Source of the DNA: Nocardioides sp. 1609
GTDB taxonomy: Bacteria; Actinomycetota; Actinomycetes; Propionibacteriales; Nocardioidaceae
Length of the DNA stretch: 64,000 bases
Direction of reading: 5' to 3'
Assembly (NCBI RefSeq): GCF_004522105.1
Contig: NZ_SPUJ01000004.1
Span: 558,001 to 622,000 of the forward strand
The translations under genes and the position numbers were made by a program. Shown here one piece after another: positions 1-9,503 of the stretch (its first letter is position 1; each line of letters begins with the position of its first letter). The notes below the pieces were generated by a model. That model saw only the letters and a list, made by a program, of their open reading frames with translations, was not told where the DNA came from and did not search any database.

Positions 1-1094
1 TCGACGTCCAGGGTTGTCATGCCCCAGAGCGCGACGCTCGTGACGGCGGCGCCGGGGGCGACCAGCGGGCGTGGGCCGACGCGGTCGAAGGCCCGGCCGA
101 CGACCGGCGCGAGCAGGCCCATCGTCAGGCCGCCGGGGAGCAGCACGAGACCGGTCTGGAGGGTCGAGAGGCCGAGCACGTCCTGCAGGTAGAGCGGCAG
201 CAGGATCAGCGTCCCGAAGAGCGCCATCATGCTGACGGCGACGAGGCTGACGGCGATGGTGAAGGACCGGGTCGCGAACACGCGCAGGTCCAGCAGGGCC
301 CGGTCCCCGAGCCGCACCTGCCGGACGACGAACCCCGCGAGGGCGAGCGCGCCGACGACCAGCGGGATCCAGACCGGCACCGCCGTGTGCCCGGTCGCGC
401 TCTCGCCGATGCTGCTGGGCCCGTAGATCAGGCCGCTGAACGCCAGCGCGGACAGGACGACGGAGCCGGCGTCGATCCGCACGAGGCGCGGCTCGGTCAC
501 GTTGCGGACCCAGGTCGCGCCCAGGGCGAGCGACAGCAGGGCGATCGGCAGCACGATCCAGAACATCCAGCGCCAGGACAGCGAGTGGAGCACCAGCCCG
601 GAGACCGTCGGCCCGATGGCGGGCGCGACGGAGATGACGATCGAGACCGTGCCCATCATCCGGCCGCGGCGCTCGGGCTCGACGAGGTTGAGGATCGTGG
701 TGATGAGCAGCGGCATCATCAACGCGGTGCCGACGGCCTGCACCACGCGCCCGGTCACGAGCAGCGGGAAGGCCGGCGCCGTGGCCGCGACCAGCGTGCC
801 GATGCTGAACGACGTCATGGCCGCGACGAAGACCGCGCGCAGCGGGAAGCGGGTCAGCAGGAACCCGGTGATCGGGATGACGACGGCCATGGTGAGCAGG
901 AACGCGGTCGTCAGCCACTGCGCCGTCGTCGCCGGCACGTCGAACTCGCGCATCAGCTCGGGCAGCGCGACGCTCATGATGGTCTCGTTGAGGATGACGA
1001 CGAACGCCGAGCCGACGAGCAGCGCGATGAGCCGGTTGGCGCCGGGGATCCGGCCGGGCGCCGCGGTCGGCGCGTCGGGGGTGGTGGTGGTCAC
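1..1094 (-). CDS. DHA2-type MFS drug exporter, C-terminus cut by window edge
   Basis: Proton-driven multidrug efflux permease of the major facilitator superfamily, EmrB/QacA (DHA2, 14-TM) type, in the cytoplasmic membrane. The first 364 residues are present; the family usually has about 470 or more, so the gene continues beyond base 1. Translation from GTG at 1094 gives an N-terminal TM segment ending in NETIMSVALP, the hallmark of this family, followed by a motif A-like loop and regular hydrophobic segments (PAIGPTVSGL resembles the motif C of drug/H+ antiporters). AGGAG lies 8 nt upstream of the GTG. It is divergent from a TetR gene with only 101 bp between, the classic local-repressor arrangement. 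Substrate cannot be deduced. Confidence 0.9.
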   Translation of the reverse strand, partial: MTTTTPDAPTAAPGRIPGANRLIALLVGSAFVVILNETIMSVALPELMREFDVPATTAQWLTTAFLLTMAVVIPITGFLLTRFPLRAVFVAAMTSFSIGTLVAATAPAFPLLVTGRVVQAVGTALMMPLLITTILNLVEPERRGRMMGTVSIVISVAPAIGPTVSGLVLHSLSWRWMFWIVLPIALLSLALGATWVRNVTEPRLVRIDAGSVVLSALAFSGLIYGPSSIGESATGHTAVPVWIPLVVGALALAGFVVRQVRLGDRALLDLRVFATRSFTIAVSLVAVSMMALFGTLILLPLYLQDVLGLSTLQTGLVLLPGGLTMGLLAPVVGRAFDRVGPRPLVAPGAAVTSVALWGMTTLDV

Positions 1095-1141
1095 GGGGGA
1101 GCTCCTGGACGCGGTGGTGGTGTAGTCAGTCTGGGTCAACC

Positions 1142-1156
1142 TGGCAGTCAGTGCCA
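1142..1156. promoter_or_regulatory. candidate TetR operator in the MFS/TetR divergent promoter
   Basis: Inverted repeat TGGCA-N5-TGCCA (1142-1156) between the divergent exporter and regulator genes. The heptamer AGTCAGT occurs at 1124-1130 and again inside the palindrome at 1146-1152. TTGGCA and TTGACC on the minus strand could be -35 elements for the exporter, so a repressor bound here would cover them. Operator role is inferred from position and symmetry. Confidence 0.4.
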
Positions 1157-1183
1157 ACACGGCGTCCGGAGGCGTTGTTCCCC

Positions 1184-1189
1184 TATGCT
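1184..1189 (+). promoter_or_regulatory. -10 box of the TetR gene, probably leaderless
   Basis: TATGCT fits the actinobacterial TAnnnT -10 element and ends 6 nt before the ATG at 1196, so transcription should begin at or within a base of the start codon. There is no Shine-Dalgarno sequence before that ATG. Confidence 0.5.
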
Positions 1190-1195
1190 CACCGG

Positions 1196-1801
1196 ATGAC
1201 CGAGATCGCGCTCCGGGAGCGGCGCCGCCGCCAGACCGAGCGGGAGATCGGCGATGCCGCCCTCGACCTCTTCGAGGCCGGCGGGGTCGACGGCACCACC
1301 GTCGACGACATCGCCCGCGCCGCCGGGATCTCGCCGCGCACGTTCTTCCGCTACTTCCCCTCCAAGGAGCGCGCGGCCCTGGTGCCGCACGTCGAGCTCG
1401 ACGAGCGGGTCGAGGCCATGCTCGCCGGCCTCAGCGCCGACCGGCCGCTGCTCGACCAGCTCGAGGAGGTGTGGCGCGAGGTGCTCCTCGCCCTCGACGA
1501 CGGACGCAGCGAGGCCGGCCGGCTGCTGCTCCGGGTGCGCCGGCTGATGCGAGCCGAGCCCGCGTTGCGGCTGGCGGCCGCCGCGGTCGACGAGGAGCGG
1601 CTCGACGCCCTCGTCGGGCACCTGGTCCGGCTCGTGGGGGCCGACGACGACCTGGAGCCACGACTCGTCGTCGAGACGGCCGGGGTCGCGGTCCGGGTCT
1701 CGCTCGACCGGTGGGCCGGGGCCCGCGAGGCGGGCCGTGCCGTCGACCTGCTGGAGACCTACGCGCAGGCCTGCCGGGTGGTGCGCAGCCCGGGACGGTG
1801 A
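1196..1801 (+). CDS. TetR/AcrR family transcriptional repressor
   Basis: 201-aa regulator. Residues about 8-55 form the TetR N-terminal helix-turn-helix domain: the segment GGVDGTTVDDIARAAGIS is followed by TFFRYFPSKE, the typical recognition helix and its flank. The C-terminal part is an all-helical ligand-binding/dimerisation domain with no recognisable ligand. An in-frame ATG at 1151 exists, but it lies inside the candidate operator; ATG 1196 is preferred because of its -10 box at leaderless spacing. It very probably represses the divergent MFS exporter and itself. Confidence 0.88.
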   Translation: MTEIALRERRRRQTEREIGDAALDLFEAGGVDGTTVDDIARAAGISPRTFFRYFPSKERAALVPHVELDERVEAMLAGLSADRPLLDQLEEVWREVLLALDDGRSEAGRLLLRVRRLMRAEPALRLAAAAVDEERLDALVGHLVRLVGADDDLEPRLVVETAGVAVRVSLDRWAGAREAGRAVDLLETYAQACRVVRSPGR

Positions 1802-1820
1802 CTGCGCCGGCGCCGGGCGC

Positions 1821-2705
1821 TCAGCGCAGGCCCAGGCGCCGTACCACCTGGCGTGCCATCGCCCGCTCGCCGAGCGCGTTGGGGTGGACGACGACCGGGT
1901 TGATGCCGAGCAGGATCGGCTCGACCCAGCGGGTGCCGATCGGCTGGCACGCGTCGTGCCCGTCCGAGACGCGGTTCAGGTTCACGTACGTCGACCCGGT
2001 GGCGCGGGCGGCCCGGCGCACCGCGCCGTTGAGGGTGCGCTGGAGGCTGCGCAGGTACGGGACGTCGCCGCGGGCGATCGGCATCTGGGCGAAGCACCCC
2101 TCGCGCCTCGGCACGATCCACGGGTAGCCCAGGATCGCCACCCGGGCGTTCGGGGCGCGTCGGTGGACCGCGCGCAGCGCCCTGACCAACGACGGGTAGG
2201 TGGTCTCGCGGACGGTCCGCTCGAACGAGTCGCCGTGCTGCTGCTCGCACGGGTTGCCCCGGCCCAGGCTCGAGACGCCCGCGACCCCGCACGCCAGGAT
2301 CGCGCCGATGAAGACGCCGCTGTCGTTGCCCCCGATCGTCATCGTCACCAGGTCGGTGCGCCGCGAGAGGGCGTCGAGCTGGGGTGCGATGCCGGGGTGC
2401 TGGCCCTCGAAGAAGTCGCCGGTCTCGGCGGCCCCGCAGGTGACGTCGGTCAACCGCGCGCCGGTGCGGGCGGCGAGGACGTGCGGGTAGCTGCGCGCCG
2501 AGCGCAGGCAGACCAGCGGTGCCGTCGGGTCCGGCGGCAGGACGCCGGAGGCCGCGCTGTAGGAGTCCCCGAGCGCGACGTACCGCAGCGGCGGGTCGGG
2601 AGTGGTCGCGACCGCCGGAGCGGCGGGGGCGGCCGTCGACGTGGGCGCGACCAGCCCGGTCGCGGTGAGCACGAGCACGGCGAGGACCAGCAGCAGGCGG
2701 CGCAT
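1821..2705 (-). CDS. secreted SGNH/GDSL hydrolase (esterase/lipase)
   Basis: 294 aa. Residues 1-26 are a Sec signal peptide (MRR, hydrophobic core, Ala-rich cleavage region). The mature protein begins near the SGNH block I motif GDSYSAASG (nucleophile Ser), has block III TIGGNDSG (oxyanion Gly and Asn) and ends with block V HPNALGE carrying the catalytic His. It therefore hydrolyses ester bonds outside the cell; substrate unknown. Several cysteines (for example in LACGVAG and REGCFAQ) probably form disulfides, as in the Streptomyces scabies esterase type. The final strand-proximal region does not overlap either neighbour, so it appears to be monocistronic. Confidence 0.9.
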   Translation of the reverse strand: MRRLLLVLAVLVLTATGLVAPTSTAAPAAPAVATTPDPPLRYVALGDSYSAASGVLPPDPTAPLVCLRSARSYPHVLAARTGARLTDVTCGAAETGDFFEGQHPGIAPQLDALSRRTDLVTMTIGGNDSGVFIGAILACGVAGVSSLGRGNPCEQQHGDSFERTVRETTYPSLVRALRAVHRRAPNARVAILGYPWIVPRREGCFAQMPIARGDVPYLRSLQRTLNGAVRRAARATGSTYVNLNRVSDGHDACQPIGTRWVEPILLGINPVVVHPNALGERAMARQVVRRLGLR

Positions 2706-2711
2706 GAGCCG

Positions 2712-2717
2712 ACCCTA
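2712..2717 (-). promoter_or_regulatory. -10 box of the SGNH hydrolase gene
   Basis: Minus-strand TAGGGT ends 6 nt before the ATG at 2705, the spacing of a leaderless transcript; no Shine-Dalgarno sequence is visible. Confidence 0.45.
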
Positions 2718-2791
2718 GCCGCGACACGCTGTCACGGGTAGGCCCCGGCTCGCTCAGGGGAGCCGCGGTCGGCGGCACCGGGCCCCGTTCG

Positions 2792-4084
2792 TCAGAGGAG
2801 CCCGCGCGCCTTCAGCCCGAGGTAGTGGTCGGCCAGCGCCGGCGGCAGCCGCTCGGCGTCCGCGTCGACGACGTCGACCCCGAGCCGGGTGAGCAGCGCG
2901 GCCGTGCGCACCCGCCGGCTCTGGGCCTGCTCGGCCGCCGCGGCGTCGTAGACCTCGTCGATCGTGTCGCGCGCCGCGGTGAGCCGGTCGAGCTCGGGGT
3001 CGCGCACCGAGGCCAGGACGACGCGGTGGTGCCGGGTCAGCGTCGGCAGCACGGTCAGCAGGCCCTCCTCGACCGCCGATGGCTCCAGCGGCGTCAGCAG
3101 GACGACGAGCGCCCGCTGCCGGCCGAACCCCTGGACGGCGCCCGCGAGCGCGTCCCAGTCGGCCTCGGCGATCACCGGATCGAGGTCGGCCATCGTGTCC
3201 TGCAGGCGTGCCGCGACCTCGCGCACGCCGGCCGAGCGCAGCCGGGCCCGGACCCGCCGGTCGCCGGCGACGAAGTCGATCCGGTCACCGGCGCGCGCCG
3301 CGAGCGCGGCCAGCAGCAGGGCGGCGTCCATCGCCGAGTCGAGCCGGGGGACGTCGTCGACGCGGCCGGCCGACGTGCGCGACGTGTCGAGCACCAGCAC
3401 CACCCGGCGGTCGCGCTCGGGCTGCCAGGTGCGCACGACGACGTTCGAGGTGCGGGCCGAGGCGCGCCAGTCGATCGAGCGGACGTCGTCGCCGCGCACG
3501 TACTCGCGTAGCGAGTCGAACTCCGTGCCCTGCCCGCGCACCCGGACGGCGCTGCGTCCGTCGAGGTCGCGCAGCCGGGCCAGTCGCGACGGCAGGTGCT
3601 TGCGGGAGTCGAACGGCGGCAGCGCGCGCACCGTGCCGGGCACCTCGACGCTCCGCTGCCGGGCGACGAGACCCAGCGGGCCGGGCAGGCGCACCGTCAC
3701 CCCGAACGCGCGGAGGTCGCCGCGGCGTCGCGGCAGCAGGGGCGTGACCAGGGCGGCGCGGTCGCCGGGGGCGAGCCGGAGGCCGTGCCGGTTGCCGCTC
3801 GCCCCCGCCGTGGGCTGCCAGGCGTCGCGGACGACGCCGCGCACCGTGCGGGTCGAGGTGTTGGTGACGAGCAGCAGGGTCTCGGCGGGGTGGTTCATCC
3901 GGACCGCGGGCGTCGGGCGCCGCGAGAGCTCCAGCGCGGCCGGCCGCGGCGCGAGCAGCCAGTCGGCCAGCCCGAGGAGCCCGACGAGCAGCACCCACAG
4001 CCACACGGTGCTGCCGGCCGGTCGCAGCACGACGGGCACGACGCCCAGCAGCAGGAGGAGCGGCACGCGGCCGGTGATCGACAC
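2792..4084 (-). CDS. DUF58 domain protein (first MoxR-associated module)
   Basis: 430 aa. Two N-terminal hydrophobic segments (about residues 7-45) anchor it in the membrane, a beta-rich region follows, and the DUF58 signature YVRGDDVRSIDWRASAR lies near residue 200, followed by a VWA-like fold starting VLVLDTSRT. DUF58/VWA proteins are usual partners of MoxR AAA+ ATPases and are thought to help assemble or activate exported complexes. It is the last gene of the minus-strand operon, 10 bp downstream of the MoxR gene. The actual client is unknown. A paralogue is encoded at 33458-34633. Confidence 0.88.
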   Translation of the reverse strand: MSITGRVPLLLLLGVVPVVLRPAGSTVWLWVLLVGLLGLADWLLAPRPAALELSRRPTPAVRMNHPAETLLLVTNTSTRTVRGVVRDAWQPTAGASGNRHGLRLAPGDRAALVTPLLPRRRGDLRAFGVTVRLPGPLGLVARQRSVEVPGTVRALPPFDSRKHLPSRLARLRDLDGRSAVRVRGQGTEFDSLREYVRGDDVRSIDWRASARTSNVVVRTWQPERDRRVVLVLDTSRTSAGRVDDVPRLDSAMDAALLLAALAARAGDRIDFVAGDRRVRARLRSAGVREVAARLQDTMADLDPVIAEADWDALAGAVQGFGRQRALVVLLTPLEPSAVEEGLLTVLPTLTRHHRVVLASVRDPELDRLTAARDTIDEVYDAAAAEQAQSRRVRTAALLTRLGVDVVDADAERLPPALADHYLGLKARGLL

Positions 4085-4094
4085 GGGCGACGGC

Positions 4095-5101
<1,007 letters not shown>

Positions 5102-5105
<4 letters not shown>

Positions 5106-6226
5106 GAACGGCGTACCTCTTCCTCGAGGGCGGTCAGGGCGTGGGCGAGGGCGATCAGGTCACGGTCGGTGCCGGGCACGGGTCCGCCGGAGCCGACCAG
5201 GGCGGCGAGGTCGGCCTCGTGCCGCCCGACGTGGCGGGCGAGGTCGCGCACCAGGGCGGCCTCGTCGGTGCCGGCCCCGAGCCCGAGCCGGTCCCGGGCC
5301 CGGGACCGGGTGGCGGCCCGCAGCGCCCCGGCGGCGTGCGCCCGGTCGCCGGCGCGGCGGTAGAGCCGGCCCCGGCTCCGGGTGGTCTCGATGGCCTTGA
5401 CCGCCACGGGCATCGGCTCGATCGCCAGCGGCCCGAGGCGGCGTCCGCGCCAGAAGATCAGCCCGACGACGGCGAGGACGACGACGGCGAGGCCGGGACG
5501 GATCCAGTCGGGCACCAGCGACCAGACGTCGACGCCGTCGTCGCCGGTGAGGTCGTCGTACGACGCGACGTACCAGACGAGGCGGTCGTCCTGGCCGAGC
5601 ATCCGCAGCGCGACGGCGGCGTTGTCGGCGCGGGTCACCTGGTCGTTGGTGACCAGGTCGCCGGCGCCGAGGAGCACGAGGTCGTCGGTCACGCCGAGCG
5701 CGCCGTCGAAGCAGGACGTCGCCCCGGGCACGCCGACGCCCCGGTCGACCTCGATCTCGAGCCCGGCGTAGAGCGGGTCGTAGCAGTCGGCCGGGACGAC
5801 GTCCTCGGTGTCGAGGGGGGTGACCGACCCGCCCGTGCCCAGCAGGGCGAGCAGCTCGGGGCCGGGCTCGAGGACGACGACCCGGGCGCCGCGCGCATGG
5901 TCGACGAGCCGGTCCACCGTGCTCTCGCCGAGCTGGTCGGCGGAGGTCACCACGACGGTCGTGCCGGCGTCGACCCCGGCCTCGTCGAACGCGTCGGCGG
6001 AGCGGACGACCTCGAGGTCGACGCCCTCGTCGTCGAGCACGCCGGCGACGGCCTGGGCGCCCTCGCCGCCGGAGCTGTCGGGGTCGAGGCGGGCGGTGCG
6101 CCCGTCGTCGCCCGTGCCCAGCACCAGCACCACGGCCACCGCCGCGGCGAGCGCGGCCACGACGACCAGGGTGCTGCGGTGGCGGCGGCCGAGTCCGGGG
6201 CGCGCGGCGGCGACGGTGCTGCTCAC
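5102..6226 (-). CDS. DUF4350 domain membrane protein
   Basis: 374 aa. One TM helix near residues 20-41 is followed by an extracytoplasmic domain resembling the Rossmann-like DUF4350 fold (TTVVVTSADQLGES, RVVVLEPGPE), a second TM near residues 238-258 and a cytoplasmic arginine-rich helical tail. In actinobacteria this family lies between DUF4129 and MoxR genes, as here. Start is GTG at 6226, the second of two duplicated GTGA stop/start junctions (see repeat 6221-6242). Biochemical role unknown. Confidence 0.85.
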
Positions 6227-6242
6227 CGGGTGCTCACCGGGT
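6221..6242 (-). repeat. 11-bp perfect tandem duplication at the DUF4129/DUF4350 stop-start junction
   Basis: GCTCACCGGGT is present twice in tandem on the plus strand (6221-6231 and 6232-6242). On the coding strand each copy carries GTGA. The DUF4129 stop (6234-6236) overlaps a GTG at 6237, which opens a 4-codon frame (M-S-T-R) whose TGA overlaps the real DUF4350 GTG at 6226. The duplication therefore separates the two genes while keeping a coupled chain. Confidence 0.9.
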
Positions 6243-6875
6243 GCCCGCCAGCTCGCGGTCGAGGTCGAGGACGGCGACGGCCTGGTCGCGCGTGGCCGGG
6301 CGCTCGCCGTACCTGACGGCGTCGAAGAGGTCGGCGCCGGCGGCGGTGCGGTCGCGACGGTCGGGGTAGGTGGAGGCCAGCGCCGCGGCGACCTCGTGGG
6401 CGGTGATGCCGGGGGAGTCGTCGAGGCGCCCGCGCTCGACCTGTCGGCGCGCGAGGGCGCGGAAGCCGTCGACGACCGCGTCGGCGTACCGGCCCTCGGC
6501 GAGCGCCCGCTCGGCCCGCCCGCGGAGCTCGGCGGCGGTGGCGACCTCGTCGGTGAGGACCGCGCCGACCCGGTCGGGGGCGTGCCGCGCGGTCCCCCGG
6601 GCCCGCGCGAGGAGGAGCCCGACCCCGCCGACCAGGCCGACGACGAGCACCGTGATCGCGAACCAGGTGAGCGGGGGCATGCTGCTGGCCCCGTCGATGG
6701 CGCCGTCGACGCGTCGGTCGATCCAGTCCAGCAGGCGCTGGAGCAGGTCGTCGTCGTAGTAGTCCGGCTTGGCGAGCTCGGCCTGGAGCAGCCGGCGGGC
6801 CTCGTCGGCCGACGGGTCGAGCGGCGGGTCGGCGGCCCGGCCGGCGAGGCCCGCGAGCCCGGTGGACGCGATCAC
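6234..6875 (-). CDS. DUF4129 domain protein
   Basis: 213 aa, GTG start at 6875 in a 4-bp GTGA overlap with the upstream gene. A soluble N-terminal segment (ELAKPDYYDDD) is followed by one TM near residues 65-85 and a cytoplasmic DUF4129 helical domain with ARGTARH..., LRGRAERALAEGRYADAVVDGFRAL and a final segment close to DAVRYGERPAT. DUF4129 often forms the C-terminal domain of transglutaminase-like TgpA proteins; here it stands alone, without a transglutaminase core in this operon. Function unknown beyond association with MoxR/DUF58. Confidence 0.85.
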   Translation of the reverse strand: MIASTGLAGLAGRAADPPLDPSADEARRLLQAELAKPDYYDDDLLQRLLDWIDRRVDGAIDGASSMPPLTWFAITVLVVGLVGGVGLLLARARGTARHAPDRVGAVLTDEVATAAELRGRAERALAEGRYADAVVDGFRALARRQVERGRLDDSPGITAHEVAAALASTYPDRRDRTAAGADLFDAVRYGERPATRDQAVAVLDLDRELAGTR

Positions 6876-8041
6876 GTGTCGAGGACCCCGGCCTCCCGCA
6901 TCAGCTCGACGTCGTAGGCCTCCTTGCGCATCCGCTGGTCGAGGTACTGCACCGACGTGACCGCGGCGCTGAACGGGGCGACGAACGCCGTCGACAGCAC
7001 CTGGGCGATCGCGGTGCCGAGGACGAAGACCAGCGCGCCGTACTCTCCGGCCGCCAGCGACCCGATCTGCGCCACCAGCGAGAACGGGAAGCTCAGCACC
7101 TGGGCGGCGGTCCCGGCGATCAGGACGGTGAGCAGCCCGATGCCCAGCGTGCGCCAGAACTGGTCGCGGGTGAGCCGGTAGCCGCGGCCGATGCTGGAGA
7201 GGACGCCGAGCCGCTCCAGCATGAGGGCGGGCACCGGCAGGTAGTAGAAGCGGATCCAGAACCAGGTCAGCAGCGCCAGGAACAACGGCACCGACAGCAG
7301 CCCGACGACGACGATCACGACGACGTCGGCGAGGACGACCAGCAGCACCCAGAACACGACGTAGACGGCGATGATGACGGTCAGGGCCAGCCCGAGCACG
7401 GTGGCCAGCCCGACCAGCCGCCACCGTCGTCCGTGGGTGGCCGCCCAGGCCTCGCCGAGCGAGAGCCGGCGGCCGACCGCCGCCGCCTTCGTCACGTGGG
7501 CCACCATCCCGGTCACGAAGATGATGCCGATGCTCTGCAGCACCGAGGCGAGCCCGACGGACCCGTAGGCGACCAGCGTGCCGAGCAGGTCGGTGTCACT
7601 GATCTCGCCGGTGCCCGAGGTGTCGAGGGTGAGGCCGACGGTGAAGGTGAGCACGGCGGTGAGCAGCACCGGGATCGCCATGGCGACGGCCGCGACGAGC
7701 ACGGCGGAGCCGACCGTCGCCTTGGGGTTGAACCGGATGATCCGGAACGAGGCGTCGTAGATCGCGCCGAGCGAGAGCGGGTGCAGGGGCATGGCGCCCG
7801 GCTTGTGCGCGGCACCGAGCATCCCCGGCGCCGGCTGCCAACCCGGTTGTCCGCCCGGCTGCCAACCAGGCTGTCCGCCCGGCTGCCAGCCCGGCGGCGG
7901 CGGGGGGCCGGCCGGGGCCCCGGGCCGGCCGGGCGCCGGAGCGGCCGGCTGGGCCCAGCGCGCCGGGGCGGGCTCGTTCGGCGGCGGGGCGCCCGGGGGA
8001 GGGGGCGAACCGGGGGGAGGGTAGGACTGCTGGTCGGACAT
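6872..8041 (-). CDS. polytopic membrane protein with Pro-rich N-terminus
   Basis: 389 aa from ATG 8041. The first about 85 residues are a Pro/Gly/Ala-rich cytoplasmic tail containing three copies of an eight-residue GWQPGGQP-type repeat. The rest has about six hydrophobic helices in a layout like the membrane domains of GDPD-associated or DUF975-like proteins (RLSLGEAWAAT and SIGRGYRLTRDQFWRTLGI lie between helices). It is the first gene of the operon. An upstream in-frame ATG at 8077 would add 12 residues but is less likely. Exact function not recognised. Confidence 0.8.
   Translation of the reverse strand: MSDQQSYPPPGSPPPPGAPPPNEPAPARWAQPAAPAPGRPGAPAGPPPPPGWQPGGQPGWQPGGQPGWQPAPGMLGAAHKPGAMPLHPLSLGAIYDASFRIIRFNPKATVGSAVLVAAVAMAIPVLLTAVLTFTVGLTLDTSGTGEISDTDLLGTLVAYGSVGLASVLQSIGIIFVTGMVAHVTKAAAVGRRLSLGEAWAATHGRRWRLVGLATVLGLALTVIIAVYVVFWVLLVVLADVVVIVVVGLLSVPLFLALLTWFWIRFYYLPVPALMLERLGVLSSIGRGYRLTRDQFWRTLGIGLLTVLIAGTAAQVLSFPFSLVAQIGSLAAGEYGALVFVLGTAIAQVLSTAFVAPFSAAVTSVQYLDQRMRKEAYDVELMREAGVLDT
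7833..7896 (-). repeat. 24-bp in-frame tandem repeat in the Pro-rich tail
   Basis: About two and a half copies of a 24-bp unit start at 7833, 7857 and 7881 and encode the GWQPGGQP repeats of the membrane protein. The unit length is a multiple of three, so copy number can change without frameshift. Confidence 0.8.
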
Positions 8042-8209
8042 GGCTCCTCGACGGGGGTCACGGGTCGACGGGTGCACATCCTGTCAGGAGGTCCGTGGCG
8101 TCGGCGGCGGCGCACCGCCGCGGACCGCGACACGCCCGCCCTCGGGGGTGGGGGAGCGCGGGGCCACGCCACGCCGGTGGCGCTCCTTGCCGGCTGCCTG
8201 GGGTCGGAT

Positions 8210-8238
8210 TTGGTACGGCCCGAGATGTCTGCCAAGAT
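8210..8238 (+). promoter_or_regulatory. candidate S10 operon promoter in the 478-bp gap 8042-8519
   Basis: TTGGTA (8210-8215), a 17-nt spacer and CAAGAT (8233-8238) give the best sigma-70-like match in the gap, which would leave a 5' leader of about 275 nt before rpsJ. The leader is rich in short GC hairpins, but I could not match it to a named ribosomal-protein leader. No supported gene lies in 8042-8519: the open frames there overlap one another on both strands and lack ribosome-binding sites. Confidence 0.3.
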
Positions 8239-8519
8239 ATCCAGGTTGCTCCGGCGGGTTGCCGGGGTGCGGCATGTCTTGACTACTGAATCGCGTCTCC
8301 CAGCGTGGCCCCGAGCGGGCGGCGCACCGGTGACGTGGTGGTGGCAGACACATGGCCGCACCGCACCAGGAGACCCGATTCAGCCGACAGCCTCAGCAGT
8401 CGAAGCGCTTCGCCATGTGGGATTCAGATTCTGACCCAGGCGACACGCCCGACCGCGGGGGTGGGACCCGGAGCCAGGACACCCAAGCACGCAGGACGAG
8501 CGAGAAGGACGAGCTACCT

Positions 8520-8828
8520 ATGGCGGGACAGAAGATCCGCATCAGGCTCAAGGCCTATGACCACGAGGTGATCGACACCTCGGCGCGCAAGATCGTGGAC
8601 ACCGTCACCCGAACGGGTGCGAAGGTCGCCGGCCCCGTGCCGCTGCCGACCGAGAAGAACGTGTACTGCGTCATCCGCTCGCCCCACAAGTACAAGGACT
8701 CGCGCGAGCACTTCGAGATGCGCACCCACAAGCGCCTGATCGACATCATCGACCCCACGCCGAAGACGGTCGACTCGCTGATGCGTCTCGACCTGCCGGC
8801 GGGCGTCGACATCGAGATCAAGCTCTGA
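8520..8828 (+). CDS. rpsJ: 30S ribosomal protein S10
   Basis: 102 aa, the usual actinobacterial length, starting [15 protein letters not shown] after the initiator Met. S10 is in the 30S head and is also the NusE partner of NusB/NusG in antitermination. An upstream in-frame ATG (8352) is disregarded because MAGQKIRI is the conserved N-terminus. First gene of the S10 operon; tuf, often just upstream in actinobacteria, is absent here. Confidence 0.98.
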   Translation: MAGQKIRIRLKAYDHEVIDTSARKIVDTVTRTGAKVAGPVPLPTEKNVYCVIRSPHKYKDSREHFEMRTHKRLIDIIDPTPKTVDSLMRLDLPAGVDIEIKL

Positions 8829-8844
8829 GTCGGGGAGACACGCC

Positions 8845-9501
8845 ATGACTTTCGAACGCAACGTCAAGGGACTGCTGGGCACCAAGCTCGGCATGACCCA
8901 GCTCTGGGACGAGAACAACAAGGTCGTCCCCGTGACCGTGATCGCGGCGAGCACCAACGTCGTGACCCAGGTCCGCCTGCCCGAGCCGGACGGCTACAAC
9001 GCCATCCAGGTCGGCTACGGCGAGATCGAGGGTCGCAAGATCACCAAGCCGCAGGCCGGACACTTCGACAAGGCCGGCACCACGCCGCGCCGCCACGTCG
9101 TCGAGATCCGCACCGCCGACGCGTCCGCCTACACCGTGGGCCAGGAGCTCGCCGCTGACACCTTCGCCGCGGGCGACGTCATCGACGTCACCGGCACCAG
9201 CAAGGGCAAGGGCTTCGCGGGCGTCATGAAGCGCCACGGCTTCCACGGCGTGGGCGCCTCGCACGGTGCCCACCGCAACCACCGCAAGCCGGGTTCCATC
9301 GGCGCCTGCGCGACCCCCGGTCGTGTCTTCCAGGGCACCCGGATGGCCGGCCACATGGGCACCGAGACGGTCACCACCCAGAACATCACCGTGCACGCGG
9401 TCGATGTCGAGAAGGGTCTGATCCTCGTCAAGGGCGCCGTCCCCGGCCCCAAGGGCGGACTGATCATGCTCCGCTCGGCCGCGAAGAAGCAGGAGGCCTG
9501 A
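8845..9501 (+). CDS. rplC: 50S ribosomal protein L3
   Basis: 218 aa. Contains [15 protein letters not shown] at the N-terminus and the loop [20 protein letters not shown] that reaches toward the peptidyl-transferase centre. GGGAGA lies about 9 nt before ATG. 16 bp after rpsJ and 2 bp before rplD. Confidence 0.98.
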   Translation: MTFERNVKGLLGTKLGMTQLWDENNKVVPVTVIAASTNVVTQVRLPEPDGYNAIQVGYGEIEGRKITKPQAGHFDKAGTTPRRHVVEIRTADASAYTVGQELAADTFAAGDVIDVTGTSKGKGFAGVMKRHGFHGVGASHGAHRNHRKPGSIGACATPGRVFQGTRMAGHMGTETVTTQNITVHAVDVEKGLILVKGAVPGPKGGLIMLRSAAKKQEA

Positions 9502-9503
9502 GC

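Noticed and set aside
387..1199. 270-codon plus-strand frame at the window start
   Set aside because: It is antisense to the MFS exporter, whose TM pattern and NETIMSVALP motif identify the real coding strand.
8084..8353. small open frames in the gap before rpsJ
   Set aside because: They overlap one another on both strands, have no ribosome-binding sites and resemble no protein; more likely promoter and leader.
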